This document shows, piece by piece, positions 24,628 through 33,223 of a DNA stretch of 64,000 nucleotides. The stretch covers positions 1-64,000 of the forward strand of contig JAMCUL010000014.1 in assembly GCA_023381355.1 (NCBI GenBank). The letters run 5' to 3'. Each line of letters starts with the position of its first letter. Within the stretch, counting starts at the first letter, position 1. The position numbers and the translations under genes were made by a program. A model generated the notes under the pieces. It was not told where the DNA came from. It was given only the letters and a program-made list of their open reading frames with translations, and made no database searches. The stretch comes from Thermoplasmatota archaeon (lineage in GTDB: Archaea > Thermoplasmatota > Thermoplasmata > Thermoplasmatales > Thermoplasmataceae).

Positions 24628-24710
24628 GCGAGGATGGCCCAGCGGTACGGCGGCAGCCTGCTAAGCTGTTTCTTGTTCAGAGAGCGTGGGTTCGAATCCC
24701 ACTCCTCGCG
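24628..24710 (+). tRNA. tRNA-Ser (GCU anticodon)
   Basis: An 83-base class II tRNA. The acceptor stem is GCGAGGA with TCCTCGC, the anticodon loop CTGCTAA gives anticodon GCT (codons AGC/AGU), a long variable arm follows, and the T-arm is GTGGG-TTCGAAT-CCCAC. The discriminator is G, as in serine tRNAs. No CCA is encoded and there is no intron. Confidence 0.95.
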
Positions 24711-24778
24711 TCTTACCAGATTTTTTATGTTTTAAGGTATTCTCGGGTTCATTCAGGGAAACAGGTGGTGAGGTATCT

Positions 24779-25318
24779 TCACGGTTCCCGTACTATGGGT
24801 TTAAAATTCTTCATCAGTTTCTTAATTTTTGGAGAAATGACGATCCTGCAATATGGTTCATTTGATTGCCTTTCATAGTACCTGATATGATAATCCTCAG
24901 CAGGGTAGAAATTCTTAAACATCTGTATCGATGTAACTATTGGTTCCTTGAATTTTCCTGATCCCTGGAGGCGTCTGATAAACTGGTTTACCTCAGTAAA
25001 CTGGGCATCATTGAAACTGATCACCGTGGAACGGTACTGGGTACCAACATCTGCACCCTGCCTGTCAGGAGTCGTTGGATCGTGGATCTCGAAAAAAATT
25101 TGGAGTATCTGGTTCAGAGATATCTTATTTTCGTCAAACCTCAATCTCACAACTTCAGCATGTCCTGTTGTTCCTGTGCAAACAGCCCTGTATGAAGGGT
25201 TATCAACAGATCCACCAGAATAACCGGGTGTCACTTCCAGGACCCCCTCAACTCTGGAGAAGACTGCCTCGGTACACCAGAAGCATCCACCACCAAGAAT
25301 AATCTCACTTTCCATCAT
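24779..25318 (-). CDS. msrA: Peptide methionine-S-sulfoxide reductase
   Basis: A 179-residue enzyme that repairs the S form of oxidised methionine. The catalytic cysteine lies in G-G-C-F-W-C-T-E near residue 10, with the family G-Y-S-G-G, G-H-A-E-V and Y-H-I-R-Y-Y motifs after it. No separate C-terminal recycling cysteine cluster is evident, so thioredoxin may act on C-x-x-C. The start (ATG ATG at 25318) overlaps the end of msrB, which makes an msrB-msrA operon. Confidence 0.94.
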   Translation of the reverse strand: MMESEIILGGGCFWCTEAVFSRVEGVLEVTPGYSGGSVDNPSYRAVCTGTTGHAEVVRLRFDENKISLNQILQIFFEIHDPTTPDRQGADVGTQYRSTVISFNDAQFTEVNQFIRRLQGSGKFKEPIVTSIQMFKNFYPAEDYHIRYYERQSNEPYCRIVISPKIKKLMKNFKPIVREP

Positions 25319-25679
25319 GATCCTCCGGTTCAAATATAAGCGATATGGAGTTAACACAGTGCCTCGTATTCTTCGGTGTAAAATTCTCTCCTAGAAAAAC
25401 GTGACCCAGATGAGCTCCGCAGTTTGAGCATTGAATTTCTGTCCTGATTCCATCCTTATCTGGCACCCGGTTGACCCTTCCTGGTATTTCATCATCAAAG
25501 CTTGGCCATCCACACCCAGCGTCAAATTTAGACTCAGATCTGTACAATGGAGTTCCACATCTCTTGCAGGAATAGGTTCCAGCCCTGAAATGATTTTCAA
25601 ACTCTCCGCTAAATGGCATTTCAGTACCTTTATGGACTATAACTCTTTCCTCCTCACGCGATAGTTTTCTGTAAGTCAT
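25305..25679 (-). CDS. msrB: Peptide methionine-R-sulfoxide reductase
   Basis: A 124-residue enzyme for the R form. Zinc is held by C-K-R-C and C-S-N-C, the core motif is G-C-G-W-P-S-F, and the catalytic cysteine is in R-H-C-V-N-S near the C-terminus. I start at ATG 25679, preceded on the minus strand by AAGGAG; a 22-residue hydrophobic extension to 25745 is possible but looks like upstream AT-rich DNA. First gene of the msr operon. Confidence 0.94.
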   Translation of the reverse strand: MTYRKLSREEERVIVHKGTEMPFSGEFENHFRAGTYSCKRCGTPLYRSESKFDAGCGWPSFDDEIPGRVNRVPDKDGIRTEIQCSNCGAHLGHVFLGENFTPKNTRHCVNSISLIFEPEDHDGK

Positions 25680-25769
25680 ACTGGGTAATTTCTCCTTAAT
25701 TAATGAAAACTTATAAAACAATTTTTTAAGGATAGCAAAAATCACTTAAAATGGAACCGTGAGGAGGAT

Positions 25770-25958
25770 TCATATCTTTTCTACTACCTGATTTTTCATT
25801 TCCTCAAATCTAGGGTCGTTTTCACCAAGACTATGCTCCCTCTCTGCATGAATTCTCATGTGATGAAAAATATCCTCCTTGCTATCCGCTTCAATATGGA
25901 AACCACACTTGAATCCTGTGTTCTCACAGGTATACTTGAATTTTCCCATGATTATCAT
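25770..25958 (-). CDS. Small C/H metal-binding-type protein (DUF1059-like)
   Basis: A 62-residue protein with C-E-N-x-x-F-K-C and later H-H-M-R-I-H-A-E-R-E-H, the Cys/His pattern of the small DUF1059 family thought to bind metal. No function is known. Starts at 25958 or at the ATG at 25949 are both compatible with a TATA-like AAATATTTAAAC at 25978-25989. It stands alone between msr and the ABC genes. Confidence 0.6.
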   Translation of the reverse strand: MIIMGKFKYTCENTGFKCGFHIEADSKEDIFHHMRIHAEREHSLGENDPRFEEMKNQVVEKI

Positions 25959-26010
25959 GAATCTAATGTAAAAATAGTTTAAATATTTTGTTATGAATAT
26001 TACGGGACTT

Positions 26011-26901
26011 TTATTCTACAACTTCCAGGTACTTTTGCTCAATAGAATTTATTGGCTCCGCCCACTTGACCCTGATACCATTCTTAATTAGCAGGGAAAG
26101 GATCTGATCATTTTCCATCTTATCAGGCACCTTCACCGTGACTTCTTCCTCCTTGCCCTCAATAATGGAGACATTCTCTGATTCAAGGAAGGTGAGGTCT
26201 CCAGGAGAATAAAGGGAGATCTTCATCATCTTAGTATCCCTATCATTGAGCATTTCGACTTTCTTTTCTCCATTGTTTACGATTATCACTCTATTGGCTA
26301 TCTCCCTCGCCTCGGATATCAAATGGGTACTCAGCACAACGGTTCTTCTTTTCTTCTTGTTAAGATCTGTGATTATATTTACAAATTCCTTCATACCCTT
26401 AGGATCAAGCCCAAATGTGGGCTCATCAAGTATCAGGATTTCCGGATCCATGGCCATAGCGCAGGCAAGGGCAAGCCTCTGCTTCATGCCACGCGAGTAC
26501 TGCCCAGATTTCCTTTTCACAAATTCTGTCATCTTGAGTTCTGAGGTAAGTCTCTCCACCTCTGACGAGACAGTTTCCCTGTTTGCTCCCTTTACCTTAC
26601 ACACATAACTCAGGATCTCAACCCCGTTAAGATATGGGTAAAATTCCGGCAATTCGATCAATGGACCGACGGATGATAAAGCCCTCATAGGATCCTCGTC
26701 GACCCTGGTACCCCTTATCGACACATAACCGGAAGACGGGTGGACAACGTTCGTAGAAATTTTCAAGAATGTACTTTTTCCTGCACCGTTTGGCCCAAGG
26801 ATTACAAGGCAGTCTCCGGAATTTACCTTGAGTTCGAAGTGCTTCAGTGCCTCGAGTTTTCCGTAATGCTTGGAAAGGTTTGAAGCCTCAATTTCTATCA
26901 T
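26011..26901 (-). CDS. ABC transporter ATP-binding protein
   Basis: A 296-residue ABC ATPase: Walker A G-P-N-G-A-G-K-S-T near 37-45, signature Y-S-R-G-M-K-Q near 136-142, Walker B I-L-I-L-D-E-P-T-F-G-L-D-P near 157, and the switch histidine in L-S-T-H-L near 190. The C-terminal 80 residues are the regulatory tail common in ABC-2 exporters. It directly follows the permease gene, with no gap, so they form one exporter. Confidence 0.93.
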   Translation of the reverse strand: MIEIEASNLSKHYGKLEALKHFELKVNSGDCLVILGPNGAGKSTFLKISTNVVHPSSGYVSIRGTRVDEDPMRALSSVGPLIELPEFYPYLNGVEILSYVCKVKGANRETVSSEVERLTSELKMTEFVKRKSGQYSRGMKQRLALACAMAMDPEILILDEPTFGLDPKGMKEFVNIITDLNKKKRRTVVLSTHLISEAREIANRVIIVNNGEKKVEMLNDRDTKMMKISLYSPGDLTFLESENVSIIEGKEEEVTVKVPDKMENDQILSLLIKNGIRVKWAEPINSIEQKYLEVVE

Positions 26902-27738
26902 CTACTTCACCTCTTTTCTCTCAAACAGGATTACTGTAATCCCCATCGCTACAAGAAAATATAGGAACATGATGAGGGCATTGCTAATTATAGAATGGAT
27001 TCCTGCAGGAACTGGGCTGCTGGAGGTAAGGGTAATTCCGAATGAAAGATTGATAAAGACCCTGTAAGTAATTGAAGATGCCTGATTCAATAGATAATAA
27101 GGGACAGTCTTGAAGAGGAGCTCTATAATTATTGTTGCGGCGTAAAATACAAGAAGGTACGTTATCAGCACGGTGATATAGGCATATGTGTTCTTGTTGA
27201 AAATGCTGCTGATCATGAATGTAACTGCAGATATTGAAATGACAAAAAGGAACGTAAGCAGGATACTGTAAAATAACTGGATGACCAGAATCCCAAAAAG
27301 ATACTGGAAGACTCCGATTTCTATCAGGGAATAGGTAAGTACTATCACAAAGGTTACAGATATGGAAGCCAGGAATTTTCCAGTAAGAAGTATAATTCTC
27401 GGGATCGGAAGCGTGAAGATATGAAATGCAGTCTTGGTCTCAATTTCACTGGATATTGCTGGGGATCCAAAGAAAACAGAAGCAAATACAGGTAAAGATG
27501 ACAGAATAAAGCTCCAGAGGTAACCAAGCAGAAGTTCATTCTGGTTGCCACCAAGAAATTTTATGCCAGCACGTGTGGCAAAAGTAGAAAGATCATTCAA
27601 GTACCTGAATGAGAGATATATCAGGAGAATGGAAACTATAACTGATAGAAAAAACATTAGATAAAAGCTTCTTGATCGGTAATAATTCCTGAAATAGTAA
27701 AAATATGTATCCTTAAGAAGAATTAATCTGTTCACCAT
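26902..27738 (-). CDS. ABC-2 type permease
   Basis: A 278-residue membrane protein with six predicted helices (about 25-45, 68-90, 112-140, 145-172, 178-205 and 245-270). This matches ABC-2 exporters. The partner ATPase gene starts at the next base after its stop. The substrate is unknown; because the block also has surface proteins, it may export a lipid, drug or glycan, but this is inference. Confidence 0.85.
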   Translation of the reverse strand: MVNRLILLKDTYFYYFRNYYRSRSFYLMFFLSVIVSILLIYLSFRYLNDLSTFATRAGIKFLGGNQNELLLGYLWSFILSSLPVFASVFFGSPAISSEIETKTAFHIFTLPIPRIILLTGKFLASISVTFVIVLTYSLIEIGVFQYLFGILVIQLFYSILLTFLFVISISAVTFMISSIFNKNTYAYITVLITYLLVFYAATIIIELLFKTVPYYLLNQASSITYRVFINLSFGITLTSSSPVPAGIHSIISNALIMFLYFLVAMGITVILFERKEVK

Positions 27739-27843
27739 ATATGCCGAATATTCATAACATATTTAAGAGTAAGACAAAATGATTCTGGCATGAATATTAG
27801 ATATATATAAGCCGCAATTTAATATCCTCTCTTTAGAAAATGG

Positions 27844-28770
27844 TTACGATGGTGATACCATCAACATCTTCAGCAATGCGCTTATGCTTCCGTTCCTGAT
27901 ACCAAAATTAAACTCAAATGTTAACGTGTTCCCCGATTCGCTTGATGATACTACATACTTTCCAAATCTGTAATTTACTAACGATGAGATGTCGTGAAGG
28001 AGAGTCACATTTGAGATTGTGATTGATAAATTTGTAAATGAATTTGTAAGATTCCCGTATAAAGTAAAGTCCGTTGTGTTTAAATCTTTTGCAATGGCTG
28101 AAAAATTTTCGTTAGAATTGATTAAATTCTTTAACTGGGAACTGGTCGAATTTATTCTGGTCAGATCACTGAGATTTGCAAAAAATGAATAGTACTGGTA
28201 TCCGTGCATGTTTAGCCTTTGCCCAACACTTGAATACTTTCCATAATGATTTGCGGAAATAGAGTAATCCGTGCCGTTAAGATTTCCGAGAACCATGTAA
28301 GAACTGCCAATTGGTGAAGCATACAGGTCAATAGAACTTCCATTCGAGATTAAGCTAGTTAGATTCGCACCAAGCATGGTTCCCAGAGAGGAAGTAATAT
28401 TTGTAAGTCTGACACTGTATATGTTACTTCCCAGATAGCTTTTGTAAAATGTAATGTTGACACTATTTGAAATGGATTTTCCTCCATTTTGTCCCTGTCC
28501 TGATGAGTTTGAGGTTAAATTCTGGGCCCTGCTCGAAAAGGAATTAAGGCTGTAATTGAAGATCACTCCAGCGTATCCTACCCCGGCAAAGGCATAATAA
28601 TTGCTTGTATTATTCTGGAGATGTACCATGACAGTAGCATTTTCGGGGATATAATGAAGAACATTAGCAGTACCTGAGGCATTCAAATATGTATAAGCAT
28701 AATATGCAGATGGAACTCCCACGCCAATCACCACTGCAACAACTATTATAGTCTTAATTGTGGCAATCAT
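27844..28770 (-). CDS. Secreted or anchored sequon-rich protein
   Basis: A 308-residue protein of unknown function. A hydrophobic N-terminal helix (about 5-27, I-I-V-V-A-V-V-I-G-V-G-V) anchors or exports it, and the rest holds about twenty N-x-S/T sequons, an exceptional density. No cysteines are apparent outside. ATG 28788 would add six residues. The opening of the mature part, Y-I-P-E-N-A-T-V-M-V-H-L, is reminiscent of DUF3352-like secreted proteins but is not enough to assign it. Probably a heavily glycosylated surface protein. Confidence 0.7.
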   Translation of the reverse strand: MIATIKTIIVVAVVIGVGVPSAYYAYTYLNASGTANVLHYIPENATVMVHLQNNTSNYYAFAGVGYAGVIFNYSLNSFSSRAQNLTSNSSGQGQNGGKSISNSVNITFYKSYLGSNIYSVRLTNITSSLGTMLGANLTSLISNGSSIDLYASPIGSSYMVLGNLNGTDYSISANHYGKYSSVGQRLNMHGYQYYSFFANLSDLTRINSTSSQLKNLINSNENFSAIAKDLNTTDFTLYGNLTNSFTNLSITISNVTLLHDISSLVNYRFGKYVVSSSESGNTLTFEFNFGIRNGSISALLKMLMVSPS

Positions 28771-28927
28771 AAAATCACATACAAACATTGCAGGTCAATA
28801 TAAATATTTAAGTCAAAAAGATCAGAGAAATCCAATTTTCATAGGCGAAGTTAACTAAAACTTCATGAATTTACCCAAAAGGTAAGGAAGCAGGGCATAC
28901 CTTAATACAGTGACCCTAAATGACAAA

Positions 28928-28937
28928 TTAAATATGC
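28928..28937 (+). promoter_or_regulatory. TATA-box candidate for tRNA-Arg
   Basis: TTAAATATGC lies about 35 bases before the tRNA start at 28967, allowing a short 5' leader. Confidence 0.45.
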
Positions 28938-28966
28938 ATCTGGCAATTATGTTGCAAACTATGGAA

Positions 28967-29040
28967 GCCCGAATGGGGTAAGCTGGATATCCTGAAGGCC
29001 TGCGGAGCCTTAGATCCGGGTTCGAATCCCGGTTCGGGCG
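28967..29040 (+). tRNA. tRNA-Arg (GCG anticodon)
   Basis: A 74-base tRNA: acceptor GCCCGAA with TTCGGGC, anticodon stem AAGGC with GCCTT, loop CTGCGGA giving anticodon GCG (codons CGC/CGU), and T-arm CCGGG-TTCGAAT-CCCGG. Discriminator G; no intron and no encoded CCA. Confidence 0.95.
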
Positions 29041-29213
29041 TAAGGTAAACCCCAGGTCATATTTAATGTGCCTTTCATCCGAAATCCTCTGTGCAGTTGG
29101 AAATAATATTCCTAAAAATATTAATGTCTAGTGTGAAATACTTGTCAGAAGGTCAGGTACTGAAATAATAAAAGAATTCATCTGGAACGCCCAGATATTT
29201 GTTACAGTTGAAT

Positions 29214-30218
29214 TCACTGCAGTGCTTCAGTTAGAAACATTGCGTCAAGAATACCGTTAACATAATCAAAATCGTAATTTATCACTATTTCATACACTCC
29301 GGATATAGCAAAACTTTTATTGAGATAAATGAAGCTGCCATTTGATATCCCCTGCGAGGAAATGCGATTATAGAACGAATCACCAATTAGTGAAATGTTG
29401 GTTGGTTCAGATGTCAATAGGGTGATATTCAGGGAATAGCCTTTAGGTATGTGGAGAGAGAATGAAATATTCAACTGGTAATTCTTTCCAGAAGAAGAAT
29501 TGTTTTTAAGCTGATTAAAGGGAAAGTCAGCATGGGGAATCGTCAGATTGTAAAAGCTCCTCTCTTGCCTGGTGGACATTTTCGTCGCATTGAAAGATGT
29601 AGTGTTGTACTCAAAGTAACCTCCACTATTAGAGAATTCTATCTTAGCATTCCCGGCATTGGTTGAAACTCCACACTCCTCAAGAGATGTGAAATCACCA
29701 GAGGAATAATCAACAGAAATAGATTTGACTGGAGACTGAGCTATCACTGAATTTGTATTAATGTCGACCACAGAGACATAGGACAGATTAACACCAAACG
29801 GGGTGTATATCTTGAATCCAGTAGAGGCATTTGCCATTGTTATATTCTCTATATGATAAATACCGGTATTCACAACCTCTACTATTACTGGATACTGGTA
29901 GGAAAGAGTTTTTTGGTTGAACGACAGGATAACTGGAAGCGAATAGTTCTGTAACGTGAGGTCTAATTCTATACTGTTGATCTTTATATTTTCAGTAACC
30001 TGATCTATCAGGATCAGATACATGTTTCCTTTTCCATCGTTCTCCTGATTGGCAGTAATTTGCATCTCTGCTTTTACCGGATTTCCTGTCGGTACGTTCG
30101 TAAACAAGAACAGGCCTAACGTGCCCATCAGAATCACAGTGATTGCGATAAGCAGCAAAGTACCTACGAGTTCAGAAACTGCTGTATCATTTTCGTATAT
30201 CTCTTTCAACATGTGCAT
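29214..30218 (-). CDS. Archaeal type IV pilin-like surface protein
   Basis: A 334-residue protein with a short charged start (about 12 residues) followed by A-V-S-E-L-V-G-T-L-L-L-I-A-I-T-V-I, the archaeal pilin N-terminal signature cleaved by a PibD-type prepilin peptidase just before the hydrophobic helix. The remaining 290 residues are beta-rich with many N-x-S/T sequons. It is much larger than most pilins and no assembly ATPase or peptidase gene lies nearby, so it may use machinery encoded elsewhere or be a pilin-anchored adhesin. Confidence 0.8.
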   Translation of the reverse strand: MHMLKEIYENDTAVSELVGTLLLIAITVILMGTLGLFLFTNVPTGNPVKAEMQITANQENDGKGNMYLILIDQVTENIKINSIELDLTLQNYSLPVILSFNQKTLSYQYPVIVEVVNTGIYHIENITMANASTGFKIYTPFGVNLSYVSVVDINTNSVIAQSPVKSISVDYSSGDFTSLEECGVSTNAGNAKIEFSNSGGYFEYNTTSFNATKMSTRQERSFYNLTIPHADFPFNQLKNNSSSGKNYQLNISFSLHIPKGYSLNITLLTSEPTNISLIGDSFYNRISSQGISNGSFIYLNKSFAISGVYEIVINYDFDYVNGILDAMFLTEALQ

Positions 30219-30530
30219 AATTAATTCTTCTTAATTAAGGTAATGAATTGCAAGAACCAGCAATAGTGGAGGAACATCAATCAAGTAAGGCATTCCCACC
30301 GACAGGAATAACTATAGGTCGAAATGATTGAAGTAGGAGAGATATATCCATAAAATTTTTTCATGGAAAGCAAAAGTATGATATGCTTTTTTTGCCTTTA
30401 TTACAGTGCTTCCCGGCTGGATAATTTACGATGTCCTGATTATTGAAACGGGAGAACTCCGATGTAGATGATCTTGATGTATTTTTCTTCATAATCCCAA
30501 AAGGATAATATAGGCGAATTAATTCATTTA
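30219..30530. other. Spacer between the pilin-like and DUF929 genes
   Basis: 312 AT-rich bases separating divergent genes. No convincing gene; a short minus-strand frame at 30361-30546 has no protein-like features. Confidence 0.4.
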
Positions 30531-31418
30531 ATGTATCACATGTCAAGTAAACCTAAAAAAAATGAAGCAACAAACCCAGGGCATAAGTCCAATCTAATTC
30601 CGGGCATCGTTGTGATTCTGATCGGGGTCGTCCTTATTGTGGCTGTTTTATCGTTCAGTGGAATCCTGACTTTTTCCAATGCGCATGCAAATACATCAAG
30701 CTTCAATGCACCACAGTATGACACGTGGGGGAGCTTTGAGAAGGTCAGTACAAGTGATTATGCCCCTTCAGGTTCGACAAATATTTATTATGTTTCCTGG
30801 ATCGGATGCCCTATAGGAGCAGCTGATTCATGGGTCATATATGGAGCCCTGTCACAGTACTCAAATGTGAATTCCTATGTATATACCCATCATTCATCTC
30901 CAAATGAAGGTAGCTATGCCTGCATTCCTGGGCTTATATTTGACCAGAGTTTCAGTGTGAAGGCAAACAATATAAACATAAACATGGATCCAGTTTATCT
31001 TTATAACTGGACTCTGTTTGGGGAGGAAGGAAATAATTATAAGCTTCCAAACGGAACTGGAGTGCAGATTGAATCACCTAACTCTGCTCAGGACCCAACA
31101 CTGGTCAACTATGGACTCAGTGTAGCACAGGGCAAGCTTCCATCACCTATATATAACATCCTTAAGCAGTATGAGACCGTCTATCCGGCTACCGGCACAG
31201 GTGGCTCACCAGGAGCAGTATCAGCCGAACTGACCAGTGTCTACCACCTGACGACCATAATGATCATAACAGGAGCTAATGGTACATATATTTTCAATGG
31301 CCCATTTTTCAACCCACCATCCCTGGATCAATATTCACCTGTGCACATAGCAGATAATTTCCCAAAAATAGCCGAGATAAAGAACGCAGTTGGGTCATTG
31401 CTAACATACCTGGGATAG
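30531..31418 (+). CDS. DUF929-family membrane-anchored protein
   Basis: A 295-residue protein. After a basic N-terminus comes one membrane helix (about 25-47), then an outside domain containing I-Y-Y-V-S-W-I-G-C-P-I-G-A-A-D-S-W, the hallmark of the archaeal DUF929 family. That stretch resembles a thioredoxin-fold active site with a single cysteine, and the nearby Y-A-C-I could pair with it. Family function is unknown; it is found in acidophilic archaea. Sequons are present (N-W-T, N-G-T). A start at ATG 30540 is equally possible. Confidence 0.78.
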   Translation: MYHMSSKPKKNEATNPGHKSNLIPGIVVILIGVVLIVAVLSFSGILTFSNAHANTSSFNAPQYDTWGSFEKVSTSDYAPSGSTNIYYVSWIGCPIGAADSWVIYGALSQYSNVNSYVYTHHSSPNEGSYACIPGLIFDQSFSVKANNININMDPVYLYNWTLFGEEGNNYKLPNGTGVQIESPNSAQDPTLVNYGLSVAQGKLPSPIYNILKQYETVYPATGTGGSPGAVSAELTSVYHLTTIMIITGANGTYIFNGPFFNPPSLDQYSPVHIADNFPKIAEIKNAVGSLLTYLG

Positions 31419-31543
31419 ATTGGCAATACCCAAAATTTTTATAACGATAATAATTAAAGATATTCACAAAAATTTTTGTCATTGCTAAAACAAATATGGC
31501 GGGATAGAAATTACCTGAATCACCGAAGAAGGTGATTACCGTT

Positions 31544-32602
31544 TCATATTTTTATTCTCTCAACTTCAATAGCATCCCAGGTTGGGTATTCCTCAACTTC
31601 GTACATGTCATAGTGAAGATGTGCTTTCAGGTCTGGCAAAACCCACGGGGGAATCTCAACTCTTTTCTTACCATAATTCACATGCATCTGATCCCTGGGA
31701 ACACCAAGCAGTAAAAGATCTTTGTAAATGATGTCCGGTTCGCCACCCTCTACAACCCCCCTGATGATAGTGCCATCTCTTGTAACCGAATCAATGGGTC
31801 TTGCAATATTCTTTGCCCTTCTCTTGAGGCGGTTCTTAAGCTGAACGGAGTCCTTGAATGAGGCAGAACAGTAATGCACCGTGAATTCAGGGTTTTCCCT
31901 TACCATTTTTATTGCCATAGCCTGGCTTCCCTTAGCACCAGATTCAACATCATTCTTAACTGAATAATTCCTGCCAAGAAGGTTCTCAAAATTTGTTTCT
32001 GAAAACTCAAGTTCGTTAAGATTTATGAAATCAAGATCCATCCTTCTGGAGAAGTCAATAAGCGACCTCATGTCATCCTCTCTGTCTGGAAGGCTGGGAA
32101 CCTCTATCCCAACACTCATTCCACAATCCCTTGCCCACTTGATCCTCTGCTTGAATATGGATCTATCCATGACATTCCAGATTTCCTCCGGAGGATGAAA
32201 TCTTATCTCATCAAGTCCCGCTTTACCTACTGCGTCAATTGCCTCTTTCGATCCACTTATCGTATACAGGTGGATATGATGTGAATTTCCGAACTCTTCC
32301 TTAAGAATTCGGATGTAATCTGATGTTCTTTCATAGAATTTTAATGGATCGCCTCCCGTTATGCCGGTACCAGTCGCCTGAATCATATTTGCCTCATAAA
32401 TGGCATCTCTCATATTTCGCAATGGCATTTCGTCGGCAAACATGACATCCTTCATTTTCTTTGGCTCTGAAATCGGGCAATAGAAACATTTAGCGTCACA
32501 GATACCGGATACAAAAAGAACCATTTTCGCTCCCTTGGCACACATCTTGCACCCAGTGGGAAGATCGCCAGTGTAATATGATTTTCCGGGTAGAGATTTC
32601 AT
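31544..32602 (-). CDS. Radical SAM protein, COG2108-like
   Basis: A 352-residue radical SAM enzyme. The SAM iron-sulfur motif is C-D-A-K-C-F-Y-C (about 35-42), preceded by a second pair, G-C-K-M-C (about 18-22), that could hold another cluster or metal. G-I-T-G-G-D-P-L near 78-85 is the SAM-binding loop. The layout matches COG2108, archaeal relatives of pyruvate formate-lyase activating enzyme with no known substrate. It is followed upstream by a regulator and purB on the same strand, but the gap of about 45 bases leaves coupling uncertain. Confidence 0.85.
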   Translation of the reverse strand: MKSLPGKSYYTGDLPTGCKMCAKGAKMVLFVSGICDAKCFYCPISEPKKMKDVMFADEMPLRNMRDAIYEANMIQATGTGITGGDPLKFYERTSDYIRILKEEFGNSHHIHLYTISGSKEAIDAVGKAGLDEIRFHPPEEIWNVMDRSIFKQRIKWARDCGMSVGIEVPSLPDREDDMRSLIDFSRRMDLDFINLNELEFSETNFENLLGRNYSVKNDVESGAKGSQAMAIKMVRENPEFTVHYCSASFKDSVQLKNRLKRRAKNIARPIDSVTRDGTIIRGVVEGGEPDIIYKDLLLLGVPRDQMHVNYGKKRVEIPPWVLPDLKAHLHYDMYEVEEYPTWDAIEVERIKI

Positions 32603-32647
32603 TATTTCTGAATTGATAGCGAATATTTAAGGGATTGTTCCAGAAAA

Positions 32648-33223
32648 TTACAGATCCTCGAGAGTCTTCTGCTCTGTCTCTGAAATTTCCTCAATATGCT
32701 GGATATCGTTTGAAACCAGAATGAGATCCCGCATGAGGGAGAGAACAGCATTCTTGTCGTCGAATGATGGTTCTATGAGCCTTTCGTTCTCCGTGATATT
32801 GATTCCAAGCAAGCCAAGCTTCTGCACATACAGTTCCTTGCGCTTGCTGAAGGATTGCCTGTATGCCCTTGGGAGATCTGCATCACACAGCTCAATCTCC
32901 CTTATAAAGACAGGCCTGTTGAACAAATTGAAAAGCAGTAGAAGCGACATATCTCCAGAACGCTCTGGATATCGGAGTCGGACCGTTTTACCAATAAGTG
33001 AATATATTGAAACCACCTTTTTATCATCTATAGAATAAACCTTCGCAGGCCTGATATCCTTGAACTTGAGAAGCCCCATATCTACCATTGAACTCAGGTA
33101 CCCGGATAGGGTAAGCCTGTGCACCTTAAGATTTCTTGATTCGAGTTTATCCTTGATCCCTGAAATCGAGAGCTCGTCGTCTTTCAGTACCTCCATTATC
33201 TGTTTAGAAACACCGGTTATCAT
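32648..33223 (-). CDS. Predicted helix-turn-helix regulator
   Basis: A 191-residue protein whose first 75 residues form a winged helix (L-S-I-S-G-I-K-D-K-L, then L-T-L-S-G-Y-L-S-S-M-V-D-M-G-L-L). The rest is helical and acidic with no recognised ligand domain. Its start overlaps the end of purB by four bases, so it is translationally coupled to adenylosuccinate lyase and may sense a purine-related signal. That role is inference from the overlap. Confidence 0.7.
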   Translation of the reverse strand: MITGVSKQIMEVLKDDELSISGIKDKLESRNLKVHRLTLSGYLSSMVDMGLLKFKDIRPAKVYSIDDKKVVSIYSLIGKTVRLRYPERSGDMSLLLLFNLFNRPVFIREIELCDADLPRAYRQSFSKRKELYVQKLGLLGINITENERLIEPSFDDKNAVLSLMRDLILVSNDIQHIEEISETEQKTLEDL

